Positions 1-11,349 of a DNA stretch of 64,000 nucleotides are shown piece after piece (position 1 is the stretch's first letter; each line of letters begins with the position of its first letter). The translations under genes and the position numbers were made by a program. This DNA comes from Carettochelys insculpta (lineage: Eukaryota; Chordata; Testudines; Carettochelyidae): the NCBI RefSeq assembly GCF_033958435.1, contig NC_134152.1, forward strand, positions 12,386,001 to 12,450,000, in the 5' to 3' direction. The notes under the pieces are model-generated. The model did no database searches. It had not been told where the DNA came from and saw nothing but the letters and a program-made list of their open reading frames with translations.

Positions 1-1204
1 ACCTCCCTTTTAATTCATATTAACTGTCCAAAATTGAATAAAATATGTACTGCTGATAAAATATCCAATGAATTTATGCCCTGATTTCTGTTTGAATCAG
101 TGGCAAACTCCTTGTTTCTGAGAATGTCTTTGCTATTCACATGCATTAGATTAGATTATGCCAACAAATTTCAGCCTCTGGGTTACTAACCAACAGCATT
201 GACTGTCTGCTCACTCTGGCCAATCACAGTAGGCATGTGGCATTGTTTGTGGTCCTGAGTTCCTAATCAATAGAATGTCCTGTAACAGATAATGTTCTTT
301 CCATGTGAGTTTTCACACAAATAGGTATTTTGTGCAACAGCTTGTGAAACATTTTGGACGTGCATAAATTGGTGACCACCCAGGCTCTCAAACAATAAAT
401 AAGAGTCAGTGATAACAGCAGCACAGACTAAGCAGTAGAGATTTTCAGAGATAAGAAGTTGTTTACCTGAATCACTTTTGCACCAAAATTACCCATGAAA
501 ATATCTTTGAATAATTGTTGTATTTGTCTGTAACTGGAGTAGCAGGATCTTTTTTCTATGTCCCCTGTTTGGGAATCACACTCCCCTTTCTCCATGAGAT
601 GGGAATCTTCAGGTTATTTTGTACCTGTTGTCTTCCCTCATGGTTATATGATGTGTGGCCATAAGAGCTACATAGACAGAATGGCTCTTTTATGTCTTGC
701 TTTACTGAACAGCATATAAATGCACCAAATGAAAGAAGTTTATCATTACCATTGATTTCTAGTCTCTTCTGAAATAAAGCTTTAGGGCTTGTAGTACTGG
801 CAATCTATTCCAGACCCATTTTAAAATAATTTAAACAACTGTTAACACAGTAGTTGAGTCCACTTACTGTAGAGTAAATATTTCTCCCTCAGCAATAATG
901 AATGAAAATTCTTAAGCTCCTCAGGCAAGGAGAAGAAATTTGGCTGTGAAAGCCACATTGCAAACAAAGGACTGTATTTACTATTAAGGCATCAACTGGA
1001 ATGAGAGCATTAAGACTTAGTAAACAGTTTTCAGTAGTATATGTGGAGTATTCAGCTGCTAGCGGGAGACACAAAGGTAATTATCTATGCTCCATGCCAT
1101 GACGATAGCTTCTAATGTGCCTATTATGAACACCAGGGGTGCCCTGACAAACAGAGATGAGACTAGTGTAAGCCTGCCTTGTAAAGAGAATCAATGTGGA
1201 TGAA
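1..1204. other. Unassigned AT-rich DNA
   Basis: No coding potential, RNA gene or recognisable repeat was seen. Open frames are short and unlike known proteins. Confidence 0.5.
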
Positions 1205-1383
1205 CAAGAAGTCCTGTGGCATCTTACAGACTAACAGGTATCTTTGAGCATAAGCTTTCATGGGCAAAGACTCACTTGCCCATGAAAGCTTATGCTCCAA
1301 AAATCTGCTAGTCTATTAGGTGCCACAGGACTTATTGTTTTTGCTGATACAAACTAACATGGCTACCCCTCTGATACTTGTCA
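1205..1383. repeat. Penelope-type 3' terminal repeat as an inverted pair
   Basis: The segment ends with the wording common to turtle interspersed repeats of this type (TATGCTCCAAAA, GCCACAGGACTT, ACTAACATGGCTACC). The first part, 1209-1267, is the reverse complement of 1276-1333, giving an imperfect hairpin around CATGGGCAAAGACTCACTTG. The same terminus occurs once, not folded, at 26430-26547. A related but different terminus flanks the GIY-YIG fragment at 22745. Assignment to Penelope-like elements rests on that resemblance. Confidence 0.6.
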
Positions 1384-3886
1384 GTTTGGATGCTTATTTG
1401 AAGTGCTCACTGGGGTCAGAATGCTGGCTCTCTGGTGGGAATATTATGTGGGATATACCTATAAATGTTCTGATTATGTTTTCTGAGTACTGCAGAGTTT
1501 TGGCACTGTGTGAGTCAAAGCAAATTGCTTTTGCTATGGTATTCCATGGAGCATTCTGTCATTGAGATTATAGTAGGAAGTTCAGCAGGATTCCCTTTAA
1601 AATAACTTGTTTCTAACCTCAGAGCAAGGGCAGCTTTAGTACGGGTGTAGTTGTATCCACAGAACAGTGCCTGGCAATGGGTGCCATTGACACTTGTGCC
1701 TGGGATTGCAATGACACTCAGGTTTGGCTGGCTGCTCATCCATCATGCCTGGGAGAAGGGCTGCACCAAACCTGCACGGTGCTGCAATTTTGTGTAGCAG
1801 GTTGCAACAAATGGGGCAGGGAGCTGGGTCCAGACCCAGGGGGCAGGAGCAGGCAGAGTGGGATGGTGTAATTCAGCCTCAGCTGCCAATCCACCTTTCT
1901 TCTCTTCACCTGGAAGAGGGAAAAAAGCCAAACTTAAAAGATGCATCTGAACAACCTGAATTGAACTGGACTTAGATATCCCAAGTCCCATTCCAGTGCA
2001 TTAACTACAAAGACCAACCATTTTCCCTCATTTGTATTTCAGGCTAAATGTATATAGAGGGGCTTGCAGGTTTTCAGTTGGGACAGATAGTATGCCTATG
2101 CAGCACAAATTGGGCACATGCTCACCTACATAAGCTATCTTGAATCCAAGTAGTACAAGGAGCAATAGCAGTGAGGATAGCACTGTGTGGACATCAGCAT
2201 AGGCAGTATAGGATGAACCTCTCTTGTCTGACATTCTCTGATCCAGCGATATCCATGGCCCACCATGATTTTAGTTAGCCAGATGTCCACTTATCATGGG
2301 TGTAGCCAAGTTTCTTTCAGTCCCATAAAATTTGTTAACAGCCACCAGTCCTGTCTCTCAGTGGTCTGTGCTGTAATTTACCTGTAATTTATACCTAAAT
2401 GTCTTCTAAGAGCCCAGTAGTAAGTGGAAGTGTTAGTAATGCTGCTAGACAATATTGACCACCCATGGTTTGGCAAATTCTCTGGTTCAGCACTGGTCAG
2501 GTCTCAAGCATGGCAGTCTAGAGAGGTTCAACCTGTACAAGCTTAGCCAAATCCCAAGATACATACTTCACTCACTAGCCAACTCTGATGCCTGCACTGT
2601 GTGACTTCACTGCACTAGGTTGATTCAAGCTAGCTTGGGCAGACTAGCCCTTGAACACCTTCTGCTGTGTAGATTTGTCTTTTGTGTTAGTCCTCCATTA
2701 TTGGTCCTCTTATTCAAATCCCATTTGCTGCAGTCAGTATACCAGGAAAATATGACAGTTTTAGAAATGTGCATATTCATTAGAAGCAAACATCAGGGTA
2801 GGGACAACTACAGGAGATGTAGGAATTCTGTTCAGAAGTTACTCTAATTTTTATGTTTACATTTTCCATAGAAACATTGAGTCTTTAACAACTTCCAAAT
2901 GAAAACAGCTGCTTTGTAAAGCACTTGATCCTGTACTCCCTGAAGTCAGTAGCAAAACTTCTATGGACTTTTAGTATGGCAGAGTTGGGCCCAAAGGCAT
3001 GAGGTGGTTGTAATAACTAAGCCACAGTGGTACAGCCATTTTCCAGCGATGTATGGAAAATGCTAACAAAACGAGTTATAAGGCTGATTACAATAAAAGA
3101 TTCCTAAAGTGACATCACTGAATGTCTTCTTTTTCCTTCCTCCTTTAAGCTGTTACATACAACTATAAAAAGAAATAGCATTTCAATAAAGTGTGTAGTT
3201 CAGTGTTCAGACACTGGATAAAATGTACATTAATTTTTCACAGAGAGAGCTTACCATGTGGGACCCTGGGGGCTAGCCTGAGAAGCAGAATCTCTCCCAG
3301 AGATTATGCTATTTGGTTGTTTATTTTCTTAAACAAATTCTGATATTGTTTCAGATTGTCAGGGGTTGAGTCAAACTATCTAATCACACTAGGAAGCAGC
3401 TGTTTTAATGCTGGATTGGCTCAATAAGGGGTCTATACCATGTTGTTGTTTTTGACATGGTTGATTTAAAACAAGAATAATGTGAAACCTTCACAACAAA
3501 ATCCTAAACTCACTGGCTGAGGTTCTTAAATCTTTCAGAGATCCTGGAGCATGTCAGACAGGTTTTACCAAGTCTGGCAAACATACGTTGCCAGATGGAG
3601 ATCCAAGAAAGCGCACATGTTCAACTAGAGTTAAACCTCACAGTCTCAGCTTTGCACTCCCTGAATATTGGGAAAGTTGAATTTGAGTTTAGCAGCTAAC
3701 TCTCCTCTTCTGCTTCTGCCTGAAAGCCGGCAAATATGCCTGGAGTTCAAAGCAAACTTCAGAGAGTGAACCCATACAATCATCTCTCCACCCAAACACA
3801 GCAGGAATCCCAAGCACTGTGGGGATGGCTTATCTCTAACTGTAAAGCCAATATTATGAAAGGTAATAAAATGGTGCAAGCCCTAA
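1384..3886. other. Unassigned DNA with weak ancient repeats
   Basis: No gene recognised. About 1945-2025 reads on the minus strand like a tRNA-headed MIR-type SINE (TGGTCTTTGTAGTTAATGCA, then AGTCCAGTTCAATTC). About 2925-2992 resembles a common amniote repeat with the wording GATCCTG...GAAGTCA. Both calls are weak. Confidence 0.35.
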
Positions 3887-4278
3887 TGTAGCCCAAAGAC
3901 CAGTGCATTTCAGCCCCAGCCCTGGGAACTACAAGCTGTGGACTACAAACTGCAGCATGCTGGGAGGACTCCCTAGTTCCTGCCAGGATGTGCACCCTGC
4001 CCCCAGCAGGGTCTCAGGAGAGATTGAGCTGAAGCAGGCTGCAGGCAGAGGAGTGGGGCTGCTGAACTGTGATCCTGTTTTGTGTTTTCCTACAGAATAA
4101 AGCCTGTTCTTAGTGGTTTGTCTGAGTGGGTCTAGTCTGAGGTACACACACACATTAACACACGACGCAGAGCACACCAAGGAGCCTCCAGCCTAGTCTC
4201 CCAAGTTATGCAAGAAATTGCAAGTCTTCACCTGTGCTGATTAACCTCACACTGGGCTAGTGGACAGGAGGGGTTACA
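3887..4278 (+). repeat. 5' LTR of the Gypsy element
   Basis: 392 bp beginning TGTAGCCC and ending GGTTACA, so TG...CA as usual. A polyadenylation signal AATAAA lies at 4096-4101. The paired LTR is at 10504-10901. Near 3939-3965 the sequence GGACTACAAACTGCAGCATG resembles the ZNF143/SBS2 promoter motif. Confidence 0.92.
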
Positions 4279-4290
4279 TTTTTTTAGCAA

Positions 4291-4308
4291 CTGGTGCCGT
4301 GACTCAGA
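4291..4308 (+). promoter_or_regulatory. Primer binding site, tRNA-His-like
   Basis: TGGTGCCGTGACTCAGAT differs at one base from the complement of the vertebrate tRNA-His 3' end, including the TGG that pairs with CCA. It starts 12 bases after the LTR, a longer gap than usual, filled by a T-run and AGCAAC. Confidence 0.75.
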
Positions 4309-4559
4309 TAGGGGAAGTTTATTTTGCACAAAGTTGGGAGTCCACAGCACCAGAGAACCAGAACAGCATGCAGCCACCGTTTGGAGCCCATGGGGATTGG
4401 TATGATCCAGGTTTAGTATCAGTGAAAGTAGAGACCCCCTGTGGGAGTAGTAGCCTGGGGACCCATGTTGCTAAGGGCCCAGATGTGGAGTAGGAGCCTG
4501 TAGGAAAGAGCACAACAGTTCCATACCTCCTGGCACAGCACCAAATCCATGGGGTGCCT

Positions 4560-5485
4560 ATGTTCAGTGGTGGTGCAGATTGCAGGATAGACATTGAGGA
4601 GTGGATAAAGGATGTAGAGTACCTGCTAGCAGCCACGGGCATTCCTGAGCCTTTGTAGTCCCCCACCCTTGTCCGATACCTAAGTGGAGAGGCCCAGATA
4701 TTAGTCCTTAATCTGCCACCTCAAGAGCAGTTTTTGGCCCGAGCTATTGAGGCGCTTAGAGCAGAATACAGTGACTGCCATCTATCATTGGACCCCATGG
4801 CAGGCTCTTATGAGAGGTGCCAACAGTCTCAGCCTGTGCCATACACTTAAAAGCCTTACTGCAGGTAGTAGAGGAGAAGCTCCGAGGGGGCCAACCTTTC
4901 CCTGATCAGGACTATTAGCTGACACAGTAGTTCATGCAGGACATCTGGGACAAAAAAGTGCGGAACAGATTGACACCTATGCAGCCTCGCTACAAGACTT
5001 TCTGACAGTTGCAAGGAGAACTACATCAGCTGGCCCAGGAGAGGAACGTAGAGGGTAGAGTGGATGAGCCAGCACAGAGAATAAATAGCCTGCAACATGC
5101 TGTCCTGTCAGATGGTGCTGTGCAATCTGCTCCTGAGGCACCTCCACTTACCAATACCCCAGACTATGCGATGCTGGAGGCAATGAAGGGCCTTACTGGG
5201 CTGGTCCAAGAACTGACAATCCTCCAGAAACAGAGCCATGATAGAATGGGGCAGCTGGAGGCACAAGTACTGTGGCAAGGCACAATAGGGAGGGTAGCAC
5301 CCCAAAACTCTAGAAGGAGAAGTGGTAGAAGTACCCCTAATGTTAGTGCCCATGATACCAGAAGCCATTTCATTTGCCATCGTTGTGGACAGGAAGGCCA
5401 CATTGCCCGGGGCTACCACCAGCCTCCTCAGCCTCACCTCATTGGGCCAGGGCAATGCGAAGCTCCTTCTTCTTTAAACTGCTAA
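4560..5485 (+). pseudogene. gag: Gypsy gag, degenerate
   Basis: Gag packages the element RNA into particles. The capsid-like part near 4560-4830 shows wording such as YLSGEAQ and IEALRAEYSD, but it is broken by stops (for example TAG at 4657) and frameshifts. The last frame, 5009-5485, has a coiled, Gln/Glu-rich stretch followed by one zinc knuckle, CHRCGQEGHIARGY, in which Tyr replaces the last Cys of CX2CX4HX4C. No start codon can be chosen with confidence. Protease follows downstream. Confidence 0.75.
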
Positions 5486-5599
5486 AGCCTGACACTGGGG
5501 GGCAAGTGAAGGGCATAGAGCTGGTGAGAAGTCCCCCAGTACCATCAGTTCACACAACTTCCCAGCATAATCAACCCGCCACCGACCAGTATCCTGGCC

Positions 5600-7356
5600 T
5601 GGTGGGGCCCTTGTCCAAGGAAATCCTGGAAGTGAATGATACCCTGTGCAAGGCTTTGCTTGACTCAGGTGACAACCATCACAGAGGATTTCTGGAGAAC
5701 TCACCCTATCCTGGGCAAGTTGCATCCCATGCCTGTAGATATCCTAATAGAGGGCGCTGGTGGCCAAGAAGTCGCTCATCAAGGAGCTATCAGACTAGAT
5801 TTATCTTTCCTTGGCCAAACCTACAAGGGAGTCCCTGCCCTGGTGGTGCCTGAAACAGAGTACTGCTAAAGAGTCCCTATGTTGTTGGGCACAAATGTCA
5901 TTCGTTCCAGCTAGCAAGATTTAGCTAACCAACTGGGCAACCAATTCCCAGATTACTTGAAAAAGAAGTCACCAGCCTGGTATGCAGCCTATAAGCAAGT
6001 GATCTCTGGCCAAGAGATACAATCCCTAATATACATTGGGAAGCAGCCTGTAGTGTTGAGAGCAGGTGAAGGAAGAACTGTACAAGTAAAGGTCCCTTGG
6101 GGTACAGGATGGGAACTTTTCACCATTGTGGTAGAACCTGATGCTAATGTTCATCTGCCAAGGAATCTGAGGGTGGAGGAAGGCAAAGTGGATGTTAAAC
6201 ATGGGAAGGCTCGTATTTATCTACAGAATGTAGGACAAACAACAGCAATAGTAAGACAGAACCAACATCTAGCTACCGCTTCAGTGGTCTGCAGCATAGC
6301 GATCATTAGCAGCAATTTAAAATATTCTCCAGTGCAAAAACAGACTGAAGAGGCAGAGGCCAATGCTGCAGTGCCAGAAGTAGACCAGAGTCAGGTACCT
6401 GTGCAGGACCCAGCTCAACTGAAGATGCTAGAAGAAATGTTGAAGTGGAATGCAGATATATTTTCCAAAAATGACCTTGGCTTGGGGTGTACTTCCACAG
6501 TCAGACATGAGATACCTCTGATTGATACTACTCCTGTGAGGCAACCCTATGGGAGGATACCTCCAGCACAGTACCAGGAGGTCTGCAGGCACTTGCAGGG
6601 GATTGAACAGGCAGGAGCAATCAGACCAAGTCAAAGCCCATATGCTTCACCAATGGTGGTAGCAAGGAAGAAAGATGGCTTTATAAGAGTGTGTATCGAT
6701 TACAGACAGTTGGATGCTAAAACTACTTGGGATGCATTTCCCTTGCCTCGTATGGAAGAAGCTCTGGATGCCCTGGGAGGGGCCAGATATTACTCCACAC
6801 TAGATCTTACATCAGGGTATTGGCAGGTAGAAGTGGCAGAGGAAGATAAACCCAAAACTGCATTCACCACCCCCATGGGACTGTTTGAATGTAATCGGAT
6901 GCCCTTTGGGCTACAAAATGCACCAGCTACCTTCCAGAAGTTGATGACACATGTTTTGGGGGATTTAAACTTCTCAGAAGTATTGATTTATCTCAATGAT
7001 ATCATAGTGTTCTCCTGTCCATTTGAGGAACATCTACAGCGCCTGGAGATGGTTTTTGATCGACTCCATCAACACAAGCTCAAGCTAAAACCCAGAAAGT
7101 GTCATTTGCTATGGAAGAAGGACGCTATCTTGGACACGTGGTATCTTCCCAAGGCATTGCAACAGATCCAGATAAGATTCAGCAAGTGAGAGATTGGAGG
7201 GTCCCTTCTAACAGGAAGGAAGTGTTACAGTTTCTTGGGTTCACTGGCTACTACAGAAGATACATCAAAGGCTACTCTAAATTGGCAGCCCCATTATTTA
7301 GACTAACTGCAACAGGGAGCCAGACCAGAAGAAGAAATCAGAGGGGGTCCCACTAA
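5600..7356 (+). pseudogene. pol: Gypsy pol: protease and reverse transcriptase
   Basis: The aspartic protease is split between frames: LLDSGD near 5655-5672, then the C-terminal part to about 5869 ending in a stop. The longest frame, 5957-7189, carries a linker and the RT with KKDGFIRVCIDYRQLD, PLPRMEEALD, STLDLTSGYWQVE and MPFGLQNAPATFQ. The catalytic box reads YLND at 6989-7000, with Asn where YxDD has its first Asp. A one-base frameshift near 7100-7115 moves the thumb (GHVVSSQGI, FLGFTGYYRRYI) into another frame ending at 7356. Not functional. Confidence 0.92.
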
Positions 7357-7359
7357 GAC

Positions 7360-7840
7360 ACCCAGTTTAGTCTGGACAGAGGAGGGCAACCAGGCTTTTG
7401 CAGCACTGAAGACAAAGCTGACAACTGCACCAATATTAGTCTGTGCTGATTACAGCTTACCATCACACTCCAGACAGATGCATCTACAGAGGGGCTAGGA
7501 GCTGTACTGGCACAGGTTCAGTTAGGGAAGGAGAGGGTCATCACTTATGCCAGCAGGCACTTAGCCCCCTCCGAAAAAAATTGTCCTGCTCATAAACTGG
7601 AGTTTTTGGCATTAAAGTGGGTGGCCACAGATAAATTTAGAGACTATTTTCTGGGACACCAATTCACGGTGCTGACTGACAACAATCCATTGACCTGGGT
7701 TACTACTACTGCTAAATTGGATGCAACTAGTCAAAGGTGGATGGCAAAGCTAGCAGAGTTCAACTTTGATATCAAGTACCGGCCTGGGAGAAGTAATGCC
7801 AATACTGATGGTCTGTCTCGGCTACCCAGGGAGCAAGTGG
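7360..7840 (+). pseudogene. pol: Gypsy RNase H domain
   Basis: Removes RNA from the RNA:DNA hybrid during reverse transcription. The first half (near 7380-7600) is shifted between frames. The second half is clear in the frame from 7606: LEFLALKWVATDKFRDYF, then FTVLTDNNPLTWV, then IKYRPGRSNANTDGLSRL. It sits between the RT thumb and the integrase zinc domain, as expected. Confidence 0.88.
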
Positions 7841-8462
7841 CCACCGTTTTGAATGCCGGATGCAATGTGTCCTCCGTAGCATCCCAGGGTGAAAGTCAAA
7901 GGACTGCAACAGACAAAGCTGAGGCACTTCTTAGGCTGGGCATAGAGTTAATCCCAGGCCTCTCTAAAGCAGAACTAAAAAGGCTGCAAGAGAATGATGC
8001 AGTGATCTCTCGAGGAAGGTCCTATCTTCCCAGAGAACGGGCACCCAGTGCTCGAGAGAGGCAGAAAGAAGTAGCACCAGTGAAGATATTACTGAACCAA
8101 TGGAAACAATTGCAGCTGGGGAAGGGATCCTTTACAGGAGAACAACAATCCCAGGAGAGGGACAGACCCAACAAGATGTGCTGCCAGAGAAACTCCAGAG
8201 AGCAGTATTTCAAGCTCTGCACGCACAAATGGGACATATGGGAATTGACCGTACTGTGAATCTCATCTGGACTCGCTGCTGCTGGCCAGGCATGCAGTCC
8301 ACCATCCAGAAGTGGTGCCTTGCCTGCAAAAGGTGCTGCCTGAGGAAGAGAGGCATCCCTGAAAGAAGAGCTCCCTTTATCTTGATCCATACCAGTAGAC
8401 CCTTGGAGCTAGTATGCTTGGATTTCCTCACTCTGGAACCATGCCGGGGGGCATTGAGAATA

Positions 8463-8508
8463 GTAGTAGTAGCATCCTTCAGTCTACGTAGACTATGGAT
8501 TGCGCCCT
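8463..8508 (-). mobile_element. 46-bp tail of an RTE-like LINE inside integrase
   Basis: The segment begins with three GTA units and then reads GCATCCTTCAGTCTACGTAG. It matches the extreme 3' end of the LINE at 51114-51155 with few differences. It is flanked by a 9-bp duplication TTGAGAATA at 8454-8462 and 8509-8517. This is a severely 5'-truncated LINE (or its SINE partner) in minus orientation. The integrase frame runs through it without a stop. Confidence 0.8.
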
Positions 8509-8800
8509 TTGAGAATATCCTCGTAGTTACTGACCACTGCAGTCACTATGCTCAGGCATACCCTACTCGTGACCAGTGGGCATCTACTGTGGCCAAGGTG
8601 ACATGGAAACAATTCATCTGCAATTATGGTATTCCACAAAGAATACATACAGACCAGGGGAGAAATTTTGAAAGTAACCTCCTTGCCCAACTTTGAAAAC
8701 TGTTGGGTGTTTCAAAGAGCAGGACCACACCCTATCACCCTCAGGGGAATGGGACTACTGAGTGGTTCAACCGAACACTCATGAATATGCTGGACACCCT

Positions 8801-9512
8801 AGCTGTGTCTACACGTGCACGCTACTTCGAAGTAGCGGCACTAACTTCGAAATAGCGCCCGTCGCGGCTACACGCGTCGGGCACTATTTTGAAGTTAACT
8901 TCGACGTTAGGCGGCGAGACGTCGAAGTCGCTAACCTCATGAGGGGATCGGAATAGCGCCCTACTTCGACGTTCAACGTCGAAGTAGGGACCGTGTAGAC
9001 GATCCGCGTCCCGCAATGTCGAAATTGTGGGGTCCTCCATGGCAGCCATCAGCTGGGGGGTTGAGAGACGCTGTCTCTCCAGCCTGTGCGGGGCTCTATG
9101 GTCACCGTGTGCAGCAGCCCTTAGCCCAGGGCTTCTGGCTGCTGCTGCTGCAGCGGGGGATTCATGCTGCATGCACAGGGTCTGCAACTCGTTGTCAGCT
9201 CTGTGTATCTTGTGCTGTTTAGTGCAAGTGTGTCTGGGAGGGGGCCCTTTAAGGGAGCGGCTGGCTGTTGAGTCCTCCCTGTGACCCTGTCTGCAGCTGT
9301 GCCTGGCACCCTTATTTCGATGTGTGCTACTGTGGCGTGTAGACATTCCCTCGCTGCGCCTATTTCGATGTGGTGCTGCGCAACGTCGATGTTGAACATT
9401 GACATTGCCAGCCCTGGAGGACGTGTAGACGTTATTCATCGAAATAGACTATTTCGATGTCGCCACATCGAAATAGGCTACTTCGATGTAGGCTTCACGT
9501 GTAGACGTAGCC
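8801..9512 (-). mobile_element. Harbinger MITE in Gypsy integrase
   Basis: 712 bp, the family in reverse orientation, flanked by the 3-bp duplication CCT (8798-8800, 9513-9515). The first part shows GCTACTTCGAAGTAGC and the last part the paired TATTTCGAT/ATCGAAATA palindromes found at the ends of the 4.7-kb element at 13012. On the minus strand it keeps an ATG followed by a short Gln-containing peptide, matching the start of the transposase. No other coding capacity. Confidence 0.92.
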
Positions 9513-10002
9513 CCTGTGTCCAGGGCAAAAGGCAAACTGGAAGGACTATGTTCAGTCCATGACTCATGCCTACAACTGTACCTGTCATGAGTTCACTGGG
9601 TTTCCCCCATTCTTCTTAATGTTTGGCCAGCACCCAAAGCTAAAGATAGATCTGGCCCTGGGTCTCCCCCACCGAGGAAATGAGGGGGAAGAGGTGGAAG
9701 AGTATATGTCCCAGCTCAGGGAATGCCTTCAGACTGCATACCATCAGGCTGCATGGGCATCTGAAGCTGCCAAACACCACTAGAAAAAGTACTATGATAG
9801 CAAGGCACATGAAGCCCCATTGTCTCCTGGAGACCAGGTGCTAGTAGCCAGTGAAAAGAAAGGGAGACAGAAACTGGGAGATAGATGGGAACCAATTCCA
9901 TAGATTGTGATTAGAAGACAGGGTGACTTGCCTGTCTATGTGGTACAGCAGGAATCAGGTGTGGGAGAACGGGTGATACACCGTAACTGACTTACCCCAT
10001 GC

Positions 10003-10427
10003 ATGTTTTTATCTATTAGTGGAGTCCATCACCCAGAGGCAGGGAAAGAACTAATCAGAGGCCCCATAGATAGACCAGGCTTCTCAAGGGGAACGACAGA
10101 CACAGGGAACACTTGGACATGGGGCAGGAGCAGTGCAATGAAGGAGAGTCAGGCTTACTGTGTGGGAAGTCCCCAGACCGACACCCAGATCATTCTGACT
10201 CAGACTCCCAGTTCTCTGACCCGGATGAGCCTGACCAGTCCGTGGAGGCAGCAGAGGAGGCTGACCAAATGGAGGAGAGTCTGACTGAACCTGGCTGGAC
10301 CAGAGAAGAGCAGACAGACTGGGATCAGACCACAGAGGTGCCTAGAGACAACCCACCAGCCCTGCAGCGTTCAGCAAGACAGCGCAGGGCACCTGTCCAG
10401 CTCAATTTGGAACAGAGGGCAGCCTGA
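10003..10427 (+). pseudogene. Acidic tail of Gypsy pol
   Basis: An open frame from 10113 to 10427 is rich in Asp, Glu and Ser and ends with RSARQRRAPVQLN. Many Gypsy integrases end in an acidic stretch and a basic tail like this. The junction with the integrase proper is frameshifted. There is no signal peptide or membrane segment, so it is not an envelope gene. Confidence 0.6.
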
Positions 10428-10491
10428 AGAAGGAAGTATAAAGACTGAGAGGTTTTGACTGAGGAAAGGGATGAGGACGCCCTTCCAACAA

Positions 10492-10503
10492 GTGGGGGAA
10501 GGG
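10492..10503 (+). promoter_or_regulatory. Polypurine tract
   Basis: GTGGGGGAAGGG lies directly before the 3' LTR and would prime plus-strand synthesis. Confidence 0.75.
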
Positions 10504-10901
10504 TGCAGCCCAAGGACCAGTGCATTTCAGCCCCAGCCCTGGGAACTACAAGCTGTGGACTACAAACTGCAGCATGCTGGAAGGACTCCTTAGTTCCTGC
10601 CAGGATGTGCACCCTGCCCCCAGCAGGGTCTCAGGAGAGACTGAGCTGAAGCAGCGTGCAGACTGCAGGCAGAGGAGTGGGGCTGCTGAACTGTGATCCT
10701 GTTTGTGTTTTCCTACAGAATAAAGCCTGTGCTTAGTGGTTTATCTGAGTAGGTCTGGTCTGAGGTACACACACACATTAACACACAATGCAGAGCACAC
10801 CAAGAAGCCTCCGGCCTAGTATCCCAAGTTATGCAAGAAATCGCAAGGCTTTCCCTATGCTGATTAACCTCACACTGGGCTAGTGGACAGGAGGGGTTAC
10901 A
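10504..10901 (+). repeat. 3' LTR of the Gypsy element
   Basis: 398 bp, TGCAGCCC...GGTTACA, with AATAAA at 10719-10724. It is about 95% identical to the 5' LTR by hand. It is followed by the target-site duplication CCTAA. Confidence 0.92.
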
Positions 10902-11349
10902 CCTAAGAAAAGGCTAAAAAAGGTTTTATGGAACACATGAGTCTAATGGACCCGAAATATGTGGTGCTGTGCAGAGCTGGGGAGCAGGGATGCGTTACTG
11001 CCGGAAGTCAGCGGCATAATTTTAGAAAAATTCTGAAGGGGGCAAAGTCCTGTCAGCATCTCTGCTTCCACCGCCTTGGCTACTCAAGCTGTGGTTAGCA
11101 CCCGCCCAAGCGGGGTGGATACACAGCCAGCCAGTCCTGTCCTACAGAGGGAGAGGGGTCCTATGAAGCAATTCAGGAGAACGCAACGCCTGTGAAAGAC
11201 AAAGTCACCATTAATGGTACAAAATTTATCCTTGGCTGTGAAACTCCAGTGGAATTCACCAGGGATGTCTGTGATCCCAGCAATTTTGTAAATCTAGAGA
11301 TAACTATCTGATGTAATAGCTAATACAAAATTTTGTACCAATGGTAAAT
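10902..11349. other. Unassigned DNA
   Basis: No gene seen. An inverted pair, GGTACAAAATTT near 11217 and AAATTTTGTACC near 11329, encloses about 100 bp and could be a small palindromic element. No target duplication identified. Confidence 0.3.

Larger units (their letters stand above)
8100..10000 (+). pseudogene. pol: Gypsy integrase, split by a MITE
   Basis: The zinc domain has HAQMGHMG and CLACKRCC (HHCC). The core shows LDFL, HTDQG and TTEWFNR, so the D, D and E of the DDE core are all recognisable. The frame is cut by TGA at 8694-8696. A 46-bp insertion lies between the first and second catalytic residues, and a 712-bp MITE (8801-9512) splits the gene after NRTLMNMLDT. The C-terminal part resumes after 9516 (AYNCTCHEFTGFPPFFLMFG, then a GPY/F-like region), with TAG after 9780 and further breaks. 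Confidence 0.9.
3887..10901 (+). mobile_element. Complete but inactive Ty3/Gypsy LTR retrotransposon
   Basis: A 7.0-kb element with two LTRs, primer site, gag, protease, RT, RNase H, integrase and polypurine tract in Gypsy order. It is bounded by a 5-bp target-site duplication CCTAA at 3882-3886 and 10902-10906. By hand the LTRs differ at roughly 20 positions plus two small indels, about 5%, so this is not a recent insertion. Every gene carries stops or frameshifts. It contains two later insertions: a 46-bp LINE tail at 8463-8508 and a Harbinger MITE at 8801-9512. No env-like frame was seen between integrase and the 3' LTR. Confidence 0.93.

Noticed and set aside
10003..10427. Possible env gene of the Gypsy element
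   Set aside because: Acidic, without signal peptide, furin site or membrane segment; fits the integrase tail instead.
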